This document shows positions 56,411-64,000 of a stretch of 64,000 nucleotides of DNA, piece after piece. Made by a program: the position numbers and the translations under genes. The stretch comes from Thermotogota bacterium (GTDB lineage: Bacteria > Thermotogota > Thermotogae > Petrotogales > Petrotogaceae): contig JAKOZG010000033.1 in the NCBI GenBank assembly GCA_029780115.1, positions 1-64,000 on the forward strand, given 5' to 3'. The notes under the pieces are model-generated. The model worked only from the letters and a program-made list of their open reading frames with translations. It was not told where the DNA came from and ran no database searches. Positions within the stretch are counted from its first letter, which is position 1; every line of letters starts with the position of its first letter.

Positions 56411-56444
56411 AATCAGAGGATGCTGGAATATGCATCCTCTGATT
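56411..56444 (-). terminator. Terminator between the nucleotidase gene and rhaB
   Basis: AATCAGAGGATGC (56411-56423) pairs over 13 bases with GCATCCTCTGATT (56432-56444) around an 8-base loop. Read on the minus strand it is followed by TTTTTTGG, so it ends the rhaB transcript; it may also stop the plus-strand gene. Confidence 0.9.
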
Positions 56445-57903
56445 AACATTCACACCTTTTAAAATTCATAAACGCTTCTTTCCATAATTCAGTATTCTCT
56501 GGCTCGTATGTTTGAAATTCAAATGATCTTTTAATTAAGTCTCTTACTTCTTGAAAATTTTTTACTACTCCGAACGCATATAGCTGTGATACTAAATTCC
56601 CTACCGCCGTTCCTTCAATAGGTCCTGTAATTACTTCCACACCAGTTGCATCGGCTATAAACTGGCACAGCAATTTATTCCTTGTCCCTCCACCTACAGC
56701 ATGTACCCTTTTAAAATTAATTTTTAATATTTTTTCCAACTTTTCTTTAGTCTCATTCACTCTAAATGCAATCCCTTCTAAAGCTGTCCTTATAACCTCC
56801 GAAGTGTCTTCCAGTTCTACATTACTGTCCTTAATTGACTGTTCTTTTATTGCTTTTATCATATCATCAGGATTTTGTAAGGATGCATCATCTACATTAA
56901 TGTATGAAGTGAATGGTTTTGCTTCTTTTGCCATTTTTGTGATTTTATCATATGTATCATTGCTGTCAGGAAGATTAAGACTTTTTATGATGCCTTGAAT
57001 TAACCACATCCCAGTTATGTTTGCCAATATTCTATAAGAGCCGTCTAAGCATCCTTCAGCAGCTAGATTGTTTTCCATAAGTTCTTTGCTAATAGGAACT
57101 TCATCTACTATGGCACCTGTCAGACACCATGTTCCTAAACTTATAAACAGGGTGTCTTTCGGATCAGATGAAATTGCAGCAAATGCAGAACCTGTATCAT
57201 GGCTCGCTGGTAAAATTACTTCTATATCTGAGTTGTTGTTTAATACTCCTTTTTTTATTTTTCCAATCTTTGTTCCTGCGGGAAGTATTTTTGGTAGGAT
57301 ATCAGGTATTTCAAATTTTTTGATTATTTCTTCATCCCAATTTCTCTTTCTGTGATTGTATATCTGAGTAGTTGTAGCCATACTGAAGTCTATAGCCTTT
57401 TCTCCTGTTAAAAAGTAATTGAACAAAGAAGGAATGGTCAGTAAATCTTTAGAAATCTCTAAGAATTCTGGTGCATATTTCTTGTAAGCTAATATCTGGT
57501 AAAGGGTGTTGAAGGGTTGGAATTGGGTTGGAGAATGTTCATATATCCATTGTTTACCTACTTTTTCAATAGCTTCTTGCATAACGTTGGTTTTAAACAT
57601 ATTTCTGTAGTGAATAGGATTGTTTATCAAAAATCCATTTTTGTTCAGTAACCCAAAATCGACACCCCAGCTATCTATTCCCAAAGAAAGTACTTCAAGA
57701 CCCTTGTTTTGAGAAATATTTATGCTGTCAAGTATGTTGTTGTAGAGGTATAGAATGTCCCAAAAAGACACACTATTTATTTCTACAACGTTGTTAGGAA
57801 AACGAGTTACTTCTTGCAAAATGAGTTTGTCGTTTTGTAGGGTTCCTGCAAAAACCTTGTCTCCTGAGGCACCTAGATCAACAGCTAAGTTAACATATTT
57901 CAA
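56443..57903 (-). CDS. rhaB: Rhamnulokinase (FGGY kinase family)
   Basis: The protein has 486 residues, normal for the family. The N-terminal AVDLGASGDKVFAG phosphate loop and the GIDSWGVDFGLLNKNG segment (near 75-90) are characteristic of RhaB; the C-terminal GGGTRNKLLCQFIADATG matches FGGY kinases. It phosphorylates L-rhamnulose to rhamnulose-1-phosphate, the substrate of the aldolase encoded upstream. The minus-strand start has GGGGTG nearby and gives MKYVNLAVDLG. It is the last gene of the rhamnose-type operon. Confidence 0.9.
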   Translation of the reverse strand: MKYVNLAVDLGASGDKVFAGTLQNDKLILQEVTRFPNNVVEINSVSFWDILYLYNNILDSINISQNKGLEVLSLGIDSWGVDFGLLNKNGFLINNPIHYRNMFKTNVMQEAIEKVGKQWIYEHSPTQFQPFNTLYQILAYKKYAPEFLEISKDLLTIPSLFNYFLTGEKAIDFSMATTTQIYNHRKRNWDEEIIKKFEIPDILPKILPAGTKIGKIKKGVLNNNSDIEVILPASHDTGSAFAAISSDPKDTLFISLGTWCLTGAIVDEVPISKELMENNLAAEGCLDGSYRILANITGMWLIQGIIKSLNLPDSNDTYDKITKMAKEAKPFTSYINVDDASLQNPDDMIKAIKEQSIKDSNVELEDTSEVIRTALEGIAFRVNETKEKLEKILKINFKRVHAVGGGTRNKLLCQFIADATGVEVITGPIEGTAVGNLVSQLYAFGVVKNFQEVRDLIKRSFEFQTYEPENTELWKEAFMNFKRCEC

Positions 57904-57977
57904 CTAATTTACACCCCTTATAATTTGATAATGAAAGAGTTAAACTCAAAGACTTTAATTTATTTCATTTATAATTA

Positions 57978-58104
57978 TCAATAAATCTCACTCTCTAAGG
58001 TATTTAATTTGTTCCTCTGGAAATAGCTTTCAAATGCGTCTTTAGTGTACAAATAAAGATTTAGCGTATGTTATTTGAAGTTTTTTTATTTTTGATAAAT
58101 CCAT
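57978..58104 (-). pseudogene. Remnant of a deleted gene between rhaD and rhaB (possibly the isomerase)
   Basis: Directly after the rhaD stop, with AGAGGAGATTGACT as an excellent ribosome site, an ATG (58104) opens a 20-codon frame (MDLSKIKKLQIT...). A second frame, shifted by one base, stays open to TGA at 57978 and reads like a genuine protein end (DAFESYFQRNKLNT). The picture fits a gene that lost its middle and kept both ends. L-rhamnose isomerase is the gene one would expect here and is not in the window. The identification as rhaA is a guess from context. Confidence 0.4.
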
Positions 58105-58106
58105 AG

Positions 58107-58751
58107 TCAATCTCCTCTTTTATTTTTATTAAAGAATTCTTTGAAAGCTGTTATTTTTTCTATTGGAATTTCATTTAGGTCACCGTACAATTTTGAAATA
58201 AAGGATACTTCCGCGAGAAATTCTAAGGTTTCTAATTTCATGTATGCATCTTCCATATCTTTTCCAGCAACAGTAATTCCATGGTTTTGAAGCACAAAAA
58301 CTCTTGATCCTTCTTCTAAACCTTTTGCAAAAGCATCAGCAAATTCTTGGGTACCTGGCATTTGATATTCTATGTAAGTTATTGGATCTAAAACTAATGC
58401 TGATTCTGGTAGGGCATAAACAGGTAGTTTCTGGAAAGTTACTGCAAAAGAGGTTGCATATCTAGGATGTGCATGAATGATTGCTTTAACTTCTGGTGCC
58501 TTCTCATAAATTTTTATGTGCATTCTTCTTTCGGAAGAAGGTTCTTTTTTACCTTCAATTTTGTTACCATCTTTGTCAATAGTAATTATGTCATCTTCAG
58601 TGAGAAAATGCTTGATTGTTGAAGTAGGAGTAATGTATATCCTATCTTCATCTTTTATGCTCATATTTCCCCCTGCTCCATCTGTTAGTTTCCTATCCCA
58701 TACTAATTTTGCAAATCGAGCTACTTCTTTTTTTAATTGAATGTTTGACAT
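58107..58751 (-). CDS. rhaD: Class II aldolase, rhamnulose-1-phosphate/fuculose-1-phosphate aldolase type
   Basis: The protein has 214 residues. Zinc ligands are the two His of the HAHP motif (near 94-96) and the His of LQNHGIT (near 157). The phosphate-binding GGNMS and the acidic SSERRMH segment are typical of class II aldolases. The size is that of the FucA-like group. Next to rhamnulokinase it most likely splits rhamnulose-1-phosphate to dihydroxyacetone phosphate and lactaldehyde; fuculose-1-phosphate is an alternative. AGGGGAAA precedes the ATG. Confidence 0.82.
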   Translation of the reverse strand: MSNIQLKKEVARFAKLVWDRKLTDGAGGNMSIKDEDRIYITPTSTIKHFLTEDDIITIDKDGNKIEGKKEPSSERRMHIKIYEKAPEVKAIIHAHPRYATSFAVTFQKLPVYALPESALVLDPITYIEYQMPGTQEFADAFAKGLEEGSRVFVLQNHGITVAGKDMEDAYMKLETLEFLAEVSFISKLYGDLNEIPIEKITAFKEFFNKNKRGD

Positions 58752-58861
58752 TAATATTTCCCCTAAATATAATTTTCATCTCTCTACCAGATATACCAAA
58801 TGCTTGCCTTTGGTTTAACTATTAGTGTTCATAAAATACTATTAAATTTTATAGAAATTTG

Positions 58862-58926
58862 ATCACTAGCTGATAATCTAGTGATATGATTTCATCACAG
58901 TATAACAAACTAATGGCAAAAATCAA
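58862..58926 (-). promoter_or_regulatory. Promoter of rhaD with a downstream inverted-repeat operator
   Basis: On the minus strand a -35 TTGATT (58921-58926) and an extended -10 TGTTATACT (TATACT at 58899-58904) are 16 bases apart. An inverted repeat ATCACTAG-N8-CTAGTGAT (58862-58885) lies just after the expected transcription start, and a further ATCAC half-site at 58894-58898 is near the -10. This is a likely operator for a rhamnose-responsive repressor encoded elsewhere. Confidence 0.7.
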
Positions 58927-59409
58927 AATAAAGATTATCAAACATTTTTTGAGTTATTTTGAGATAATCAGTTGTAATCAAATATAATTGATTTTTTTGA
59001 ATCTTTTCAAACTCTAGACATATAAATTTTTTATATAACCCCTCTTTTCTGTATTTTATATAACTTTTTTCTAAATCCATCGCTTACTTCAGACTTTCCT
59101 GATTCCGCCCTTGATACAGTTGAAATAGAGATTATTAAAGGCTTTGCTGTGTTTTTAATAGCGGATGACTTCCCTACTTATGTAAATAAAAACTCTTGGT
59201 TCGACTAATTTAGAATTAATATAATATTTTTGATTTTTCCAATTCAAAAGAAAATTGATCAAAAATGGAGTTTAAGTTTAAGAAGAGAACTTTTAAGCAA
59301 AGAATTATAACCTATTTTTGAAGTATAAATAAGAAGACACACCCAAAGTTGGGCATTTTCTTTGTTTTATAAATGCCAAAGTAATAGTTATATTCAAATA
59401 TTGTTTAAA
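58927..59409. other. Gene-free region between the sugar transporter and rhaD
   Basis: No gene is supported. A small CCCAA-AG-TTGGG hairpin (59342-59353) may end the transporter transcript on the minus strand. The stretch around 59060-59208 is less AT-rich and open on the plus strand, but it has no start codon or ribosome site. Confidence 0.45.
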
Positions 59410-60270
59410 TTAACCTTTAACGGATCCTGCCAATATTCCTTTAACGAAGTATTTTTGCAAAGATAAGAAAACAATTAATGGAACTACCATTGATATAAAC
59501 GCTGCAGCAGTCAAAAGATGCCAATTTTGTCCATAAGAACCCACCATGTTAGCTAAAACAACAGTAAGTGGAGCAACATCTTTTGTTCCTCCTAAATATA
59601 TTAACGCAACAAGGAGATCATTCCATACCCATAGAAATTGGAATATAACTAATGAAGCAATTGCAGGTACAGATAAAGGTAAAGCCAATTTATAAAATGA
59701 TGTCCAAAGTGAAGCCCCGTCTATACGAGCCGACTCAAATATATCATTTGGTAGAGATACAAAAAAATTGTGTAACATAAAAATAGCAAAAGGCAAACCA
59801 TAGGCTGTGTGCGCAAACCATAATCCTACGAAAGTACCAGATAATTTTAATTTGTTATACAATCTCAAAATAGGGATAAAGGTTAATTGCAAAGGGACTA
59901 CTAAAAGTCCCACAATGAGTGAATATATCACCCCTCTACCTTTAAATTCTATCTTAGCTAATCCAAAAGCTGCGAAAGCTCCTATTATTACAGGTAGTAA
60001 CGTCCCAAATATCGTTATCATAAAACTATTTTTAAAAGCCGTTCCCAATCCAGCTTTGGTTATTACTTCTCGATAATTGTTCAAAGTAAATTGCGTAAAT
60101 TTCAAAGGGCTATTAAAAACAGTCCACCAACCAGTTTTTGCAACATCTTGTGCTGGTCGAAAGGAGGTTATTAATAATCCAAGTGTAGGTAAAATCCATA
60201 TTAACATCATAAAAATGATAAAAATATGCAGAAAAATTCTTGCAACTTTTATCTTTTTTCTAGCTTTCAT
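59410..60270 (-). CDS. Sugar ABC transporter permease, MalG type (rhamnose-type region)
   Basis: The protein has 286 residues with six predicted membrane segments and the loop DIFESARIDGASLWTSFYKLALP (around 181-203). It ends KYFVKGILAGSVKG, usual for the family. AAAGGAGAAA lies before the ATG, which overlaps the preceding permease stop (TAATG). It forms the channel with the MalF-type subunit encoded upstream. No ATPase gene is present. Confidence 0.92.
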   Translation of the reverse strand: MKARKKIKVARIFLHIFIIFMMLIWILPTLGLLITSFRPAQDVAKTGWWTVFNSPLKFTQFTLNNYREVITKAGLGTAFKNSFMITIFGTLLPVIIGAFAAFGLAKIEFKGRGVIYSLIVGLLVVPLQLTFIPILRLYNKLKLSGTFVGLWFAHTAYGLPFAIFMLHNFFVSLPNDIFESARIDGASLWTSFYKLALPLSVPAIASLVIFQFLWVWNDLLVALIYLGGTKDVAPLTVVLANMVGSYGQNWHLLTAAAFISMVVPLIVFLSLQKYFVKGILAGSVKG

Positions 60271-61139
60271 TAGCTTTTTTCTCCTTTCATTCTTCTTAAA
60301 TTCATTATTATTACCGGTACTATCAATAAAAATAAAACTACTGCAATAGCACTTGCCCGTCCATAATTTCTGTATTGAAACATCTCCTTATACATTCGGT
60401 TTGCGATAACCTCAGTACCATAATTACCATTGGTCATTACATACACAATATCGAAGATTTTCAAAACATTCACAACCATCGTAGTGGCAACCACGCCTAT
60501 TGTAGACTTCATATACGGCAATATTATGTGTACAAAAACCTGCCATTCATTTGCCCCATCCACCCTACCGGCATCTAGTAATTCTTCTGGTATTCCTTTA
60601 TATGCTGCTGAAAGAATAACCATGCAAAAACCAGTCCAGATCCATATTCCTACAAATATCAAGGCAAAATTGTTTAGCCATGGCCCTTGAATGAGCCAAG
60701 CTTTGGGTTCCCCTCCAAGTGAAACAACAATTTGATTTAACAAACCAATTTGATTAACGCCTAATGGCTTATAATCATAAACAAACTTCCATATTACTCC
60801 TGCTCCTACAAAAGAAATTGCCATAGGCATAAAGATAATGGTTTTGGTAAACTTTTCATATTTAACTCTATCTACTAAAACTGCAATTATTAAACCCAAG
60901 CCAACTGTACCCAAAGTAAAAAAAATAACCCATAAAAGATTATTCCTAAACGCTGTCAACATCGTCTTTGATGTAAAAGCATAGATGTAGTTTTGAAATC
61001 CTACCCAATTTTGCGATCGTTGATCCATAAAACTTATTATTATTGTATGAATAGAAGGGTACAACAAATAGACACATAGTAAAAAAAGAGCGGGTCCTAG
61101 AAAAAGGACCGCCCATAATGTATTTTTCTTACTCTTCAT
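60270..61139 (-). CDS. Sugar ABC transporter permease, MalF type (rhamnose-type region)
   Basis: The protein has about 289 residues from ATG 61139, chosen because GGTGGTGG lies 8 bases upstream; an in-frame ATG at 61157, overlapping the binding-protein stop, would add six residues. Six membrane segments are predicted, and the ATPase-contact loop reads ELLDAGRVDGANEWQVFVHIILP. It is tightly packed between binding-protein and MalG genes. Confidence 0.9.
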   Translation of the reverse strand: MKSKKNTLWAVLFLGPALFLLCVYLLYPSIHTIIISFMDQRSQNWVGFQNYIYAFTSKTMLTAFRNNLLWVIFFTLGTVGLGLIIAVLVDRVKYEKFTKTIIFMPMAISFVGAGVIWKFVYDYKPLGVNQIGLLNQIVVSLGGEPKAWLIQGPWLNNFALIFVGIWIWTGFCMVILSAAYKGIPEELLDAGRVDGANEWQVFVHIILPYMKSTIGVVATTMVVNVLKIFDIVYVMTNGNYGTEVIANRMYKEMFQYRNYGRASAIAVVLFLLIVPVIIMNLRRMKGEKS

Positions 61140-61156
61140 TATACTTACCACCACCA

Positions 61157-62437
61157 TTATTTTTTAGTTTTAACAGGGGCATAAGCTTCTTGTGCTACTG
61201 ATTCTATATATTCTAAAACGCTATCTAAATCTGCACCGCCTACATAATCTAGTATGCCAGTCCAGAATGCTCCGGAACCAACTGCTGGTGGCATCATATC
61301 AGAACCATCAAACCTAAAAGTTGATGCATCTTGAAGAGCTTTTGCCATCTTTCGAGTTAAGTCGTCAGGATAAACATTTGGATTAATTCTCTTATTTATT
61401 CCTATCTTTCCTAACTCTGAAACCCAAATAGACTGGGCTCCTGGTGTTGCTAAAAATCTCATAAATGCTCGTGCCTCTGGAGTATCGTTCATCATACTTA
61501 TCATGTCAGCAGCTCCGAGCATTGGAGTTCCGTATTTTTCATCAATTGGTGGGAAGATGAAGAAGTCAAAATCTTCGCCCGCTACGAGGTCTGGAAAGTT
61601 AGTTTTGATAAAACTAACGATGAAACTGGCTTGTCTGTGCATATATGCTTGTGGAGGATCTGTAAACAATGGGTTTGCAGCATCTCCAAAATTTGTAGCT
61701 AGTGCAGCAAGTGGTCCGCCCCAAGTCAATTTAGGATCACGAGCTATCTTACCAAAAATTTCAAAAGCTCTTTTAACTCTTTCATCAGTCCAAGGAATCT
61801 CATGATTTACCCATTGATCATATACTTCTGGACCCGCTGTTCTTAGCATTATATCTTCAATCCAATCTGTGCCAGGCCAACCACTAGCAGCAGCAGATTC
61901 AAGACCAATTGACCAAGGAGTATCACCATTTGCAACCATTTTATTCATCAAGGCCTCCATTTCAGTCCAAGTTTTTGGGATAGTATATCCTTTAGCAGCA
62001 AACGCTTTCGGATTGTACCAGACTAAACTTTTAACGTCTGCAGAAATATATAATCCATACATCCCATCTTTATACGAAGCTAAATCTATCCATGTTTGAG
62101 CGTAATCTTTCTTAAAGGTGTCCATGTTCAATACCTTTTTCAAATCGACTAAGGCACCATCATCAGCTAAATCCTTCATAAGCCCCAAACCAGTTAATGC
62201 AACAATATCTGGTGGATTACCTGCTTCCAAGCGTGTGGTAATAAGGGTTGGCAAATCCCTCGTACCTTCATATTGAACCTCAATACCAGTTGCTGCTTCA
62301 AAAACTTCGACTACTTTTAGGAACGCATCTAACTCTTGCCCTCCCCAAACACCCATCACCGTCAATTTACCTTTTTGTCCAAAAATTGATAGAACACAGA
62401 TTAAAAAGACTATTATAACCGACCATCTTTTTTTCAT
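61157..62437 (-). CDS. Sugar ABC transporter substrate-binding protein (rhamnose-type region)
   Basis: The protein has 426 residues. A signal peptide (MKKRWSVIIVFLICVLSIFG) precedes a mature domain with KLTVMGVWGGQELDAFLKVVEVFE and EAGNPPDIVALTG, typical of family 1 sugar-binding proteins. AAGGAGGCGACGAGTT stands before the ATG. Gene order on the minus strand is binding protein, MalF, MalG, then a gap, rhaD and rhaB. Rhamnose or a rhamnose-containing oligosaccharide is a plausible ligand, inferred from position only. Confidence 0.9.
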   Translation of the reverse strand: MKKRWSVIIVFLICVLSIFGQKGKLTVMGVWGGQELDAFLKVVEVFEAATGIEVQYEGTRDLPTLITTRLEAGNPPDIVALTGLGLMKDLADDGALVDLKKVLNMDTFKKDYAQTWIDLASYKDGMYGLYISADVKSLVWYNPKAFAAKGYTIPKTWTEMEALMNKMVANGDTPWSIGLESAAASGWPGTDWIEDIMLRTAGPEVYDQWVNHEIPWTDERVKRAFEIFGKIARDPKLTWGGPLAALATNFGDAANPLFTDPPQAYMHRQASFIVSFIKTNFPDLVAGEDFDFFIFPPIDEKYGTPMLGAADMISMMNDTPEARAFMRFLATPGAQSIWVSELGKIGINKRINPNVYPDDLTRKMAKALQDASTFRFDGSDMMPPAVGSGAFWTGILDYVGGADLDSVLEYIESVAQEAYAPVKTKK

Positions 62438-62946
62438 AACTCGTCGCCTCCTTGAATTTAATTTGCTTGAAACTCTTTATTAATCTTATTTGAAACTGTA
62501 ATCTCTCTTTTAATTTCTACATGGCATTTTCGTTTGTAGTTTCTTTTAAGAAAGGTTATAAACATTAGCGTTTCGAGTTTCTTTTAGAAATAAAAAGGAT
62601 AGATAGTTCATAAAAATGTTTTGTAATTAGGAAAGTATAATTAAGCAGCAATTAAATTGGATTAAATGATTTAAATTAAATATTTTCGTTTTATTATCTT
62701 CATTTTACACCAACTTAATCTAAAATGGAAATTAACTTATAAGTAGAAAATAGTAGTTCTTTTAATATAAACCAACTTATTCAATCACAATTAAATTTTT
62801 TGGATAAAACTGAGAAATTTTATATAAACCCCATATTAAATTAAGATGTAGTTGTAAAAGACTTGATTAAATGTTCTCTAGAATTAACATATTGAAAAAA
62901 ATAACTCAAACATAGAAACATGCTTGGCACGTAAAAATAAAAACAA
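62438..62946. other. AT-rich promoter region upstream of the minus-strand transporter
   Basis: No gene is supported. The stretch must contain the promoter for the minus-strand transporter, but none could be picked with confidence because of the very high AT content. The trpA terminator is at its right edge. Confidence 0.4.
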
Positions 62947-62966
62947 AGACGCTCATATGAGCGTCT
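62935..62966 (-). terminator. Terminator of the trp operon
   Basis: The perfect 20-bp palindrome AGACGCTCATATGAGCGTCT (62947-62966) is followed on the minus strand by TTGTTTTTATTTTT. It lies 25 bases after the trpA stop. Confidence 0.92.
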
Positions 62967-62991
62967 CTATATCTCAAGAATTTCACCAAAA

Positions 62992-63768
62992 CTACCAAAC
63001 TTTTAAATTTTGAACGAATGTATGGATTTCGTTAAACATCTTAATTTTATTTTCTTTGTTTTGGTCAATAATTTTTATTAATGCACTACCTACTATTATT
63101 CCATCGACGTAGTTAATGATATGTTTAACTTTTTCAGGAGTGTCTATTCCAAAACCAATAGCTATTGGTATATCAACATATTTTCTGATTTTTTGAACAT
63201 ATTCATTTATGTATTCAACTGGTCCTCTACTGTCACCAGTTACTCCCATAAGAGAAACGCAATATAAAAATCCTGTTGCATGTTTTGAAAGCTCTTTTAA
63301 TCGTTCTTCAGACGTATTTGGTGCAACTAATAATATTCCGTCTATATCATTTTCTTTTAACTCTTCATAGAACTCTGGTTCTTCATCAAAGGGCAAATCA
63401 GGAATTATTACTCCTGAAACACCTGCAAGTTTACAATCTTCAATAAACTTGTCACTACCATAACTTAAGATGGAATTATAATAACCCATCAAAACAAGAG
63501 GGGTATTAATCCTGCCTTTTATACTTTCTAATGTATTAAAAATTTTACTGAGAGTTATTCCCTTTTTTATTGCTCTTTGACTAGCTTCTTGGATTACGGG
63601 ACCATCAGCTAAGGGATCAGAAAAAGGAATCCCAATTTCAATTATGTCAACTCCAGCTTTATTGAGTTCTAATATTATATCTTTTGTGGTTTCTAGATCT
63701 GGATCTCCCGCTGTTATGTATGTTATTAAAGCCTTTTTATTATCGAAAATTTTTTGGATTTTACTCAT
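62992..63768 (-). CDS. trpA: Tryptophan synthase alpha chain
   Basis: The protein has 258 residues, normal length. The catalytic Glu44 lies in EIGIPFSDP and Asp55 in LADGPVIQ, with the phosphate-binding end GFGIDTPEKV and DGIIVGSALI. It splits indole-3-glycerol phosphate to indole and glyceraldehyde 3-phosphate in complex with TrpB. TTGGAGG precedes the ATG. It is the last gene of the operon, after trpB. Confidence 0.97.
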   Translation of the reverse strand: MSKIQKIFDNKKALITYITAGDPDLETTKDIILELNKAGVDIIEIGIPFSDPLADGPVIQEASQRAIKKGITLSKIFNTLESIKGRINTPLVLMGYYNSILSYGSDKFIEDCKLAGVSGVIIPDLPFDEEPEFYEELKENDIDGILLVAPNTSEERLKELSKHATGFLYCVSLMGVTGDSRGPVEYINEYVQKIRKYVDIPIAIGFGIDTPEKVKHIINYVDGIIVGSALIKIIDQNKENKIKMFNEIHTFVQNLKVW

Positions 63769-63901
63769 TTTAGGGCCTCCAAATGTTGAAAGTTTTTAAA
63801 ACTTTGGAAATTCTAAAACGTTTTTAGACTAAAAGCGATTAGCACTTGGTATCAAGAGAGATAAGGGCTACCGCCTTTGAACCCATTAAAATTCAAATTA
63901 G
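63769..63901 (-). repeat. trpB-trpA spacer containing a copy of the dispersed hairpin repeat
   Basis: On the minus strand the gap holds AAAGGCGGTAGCCCTTAT (complement of 63863-63880) and later TTTTAGAATTTCCAAAGT. The same order is seen after 16546 and, in inverse orientation, before 4457. Trp genes are usually close together, so this 133-base gap looks like an insertion of a small repeat. Confidence 0.5.
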
Positions 63902-64000
63902 TTATTTTCGATTTAGATTCCTATATGAATCCACGTCTTTATCTCCTCTTCCAGAAAGGTTTACAATTATTATTTTATTTTTATCCAATTGAGGAGCTAA
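63902..64000 (-). CDS. trpB: Tryptophan synthase beta chain, C-terminal end (cut by window edge)
   Basis: The last 32 codons are visible, ending at TAA (63902-63904). The segment [15 protein letters not shown] is the conserved end of TrpB, which joins indole to serine with pyridoxal phosphate. The rest lies beyond the right edge. Confidence 0.93.
   Translation of the reverse strand, partial: LAPQLDKNKIIIVNLSGRGDKDVDSYRNLNRK

Noticed and set aside
59041-59208. Open, less AT-rich stretch on the plus strand upstream of the rhaD promoter region
   Set aside because: It has no start codon, no ribosome site and no recognisable family; the minus strand of the same stretch has stops. A decayed gene piece is possible but cannot be shown.

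Overview
The window is low-GC DNA with tightly packed operons, TTG/GTG starts next to strong Shine-Dalgarno sites, and very many sugar ABC transporters without their own ATPase. This gene style, together with several chemoreceptors, fits an anaerobic heterotroph of the Thermotogota, most likely Petrotogaceae (Petrotoga or Defluviitoga type). That placement is inferred from gene content and composition, not from a marker gene.

Left part (1-28.9 kb), carbohydrate uptake and breakdown. The edge holds the tail of an IS200/IS605-type element, followed by a transglutaminase-fold protein. Next come a GntR/HutC regulator, a ROK kinase homologue and a SIS-domain protein (1.9-4.3 kb), with a clear promoter/operator in front. 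A CUT1 sugar transporter (4.9-8.0 kb) follows. It is flanked by a 124-bp duplication of the 3' end of the SIS gene, which suggests the transporter block was inserted. Then come a GH42 beta-galactosidase, a second CUT1 transporter and a secreted glycosidase-like protein with a discoidin domain (8.3-15.4 kb). After a reverse-strand orphan gene lies an aldolase / secreted phosphoesterase / small PF00174-like operon (16.6-19.5 kb). It is followed by a longer operon (19.8-28.9 kb): Zn-dehydrogenase, a third CUT1 transporter, a PfkB kinase, a SorC regulator, an NAD-kinase-fold protein, an ADP-ribosylglycohydrolase and an MFS carrier.

Middle part (29.3-50 kb), the most unusual region. It carries two complete Liv-type (branched-chain amino acid/acid) ABC transporters, four alpha/beta-hydrolases (one fused to the C-terminus of a LivM permease), a ketoacyl-synthase III homologue, an SDR reductase, a CoA-transferase, a thiolase, a chemoreceptor and a regulator with two TetR DNA-binding domains in one chain. 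I infer an uptake-hydrolysis-thiolysis system for an ester, lactone or oligo-hydroxyacid that yields acetyl-CoA. The substrate is not known.

Right part (50-64 kb). A PAS/degenerate-GGDEF/EAL protein is convergent with a chemoreceptor whose C-terminus is a cytoplasmic sugar-binding-protein-like domain. A secreted 5'-nucleotidase family protein follows. On the minus strand lies an L-rhamnose-type region: a fourth CUT1 transporter, then rhaD and rhaB, with what looks like the decayed stub of another gene between them. The tryptophan operon end (trpB tail and trpA) closes the window. No tRNA, rRNA or CRISPR array was seen.
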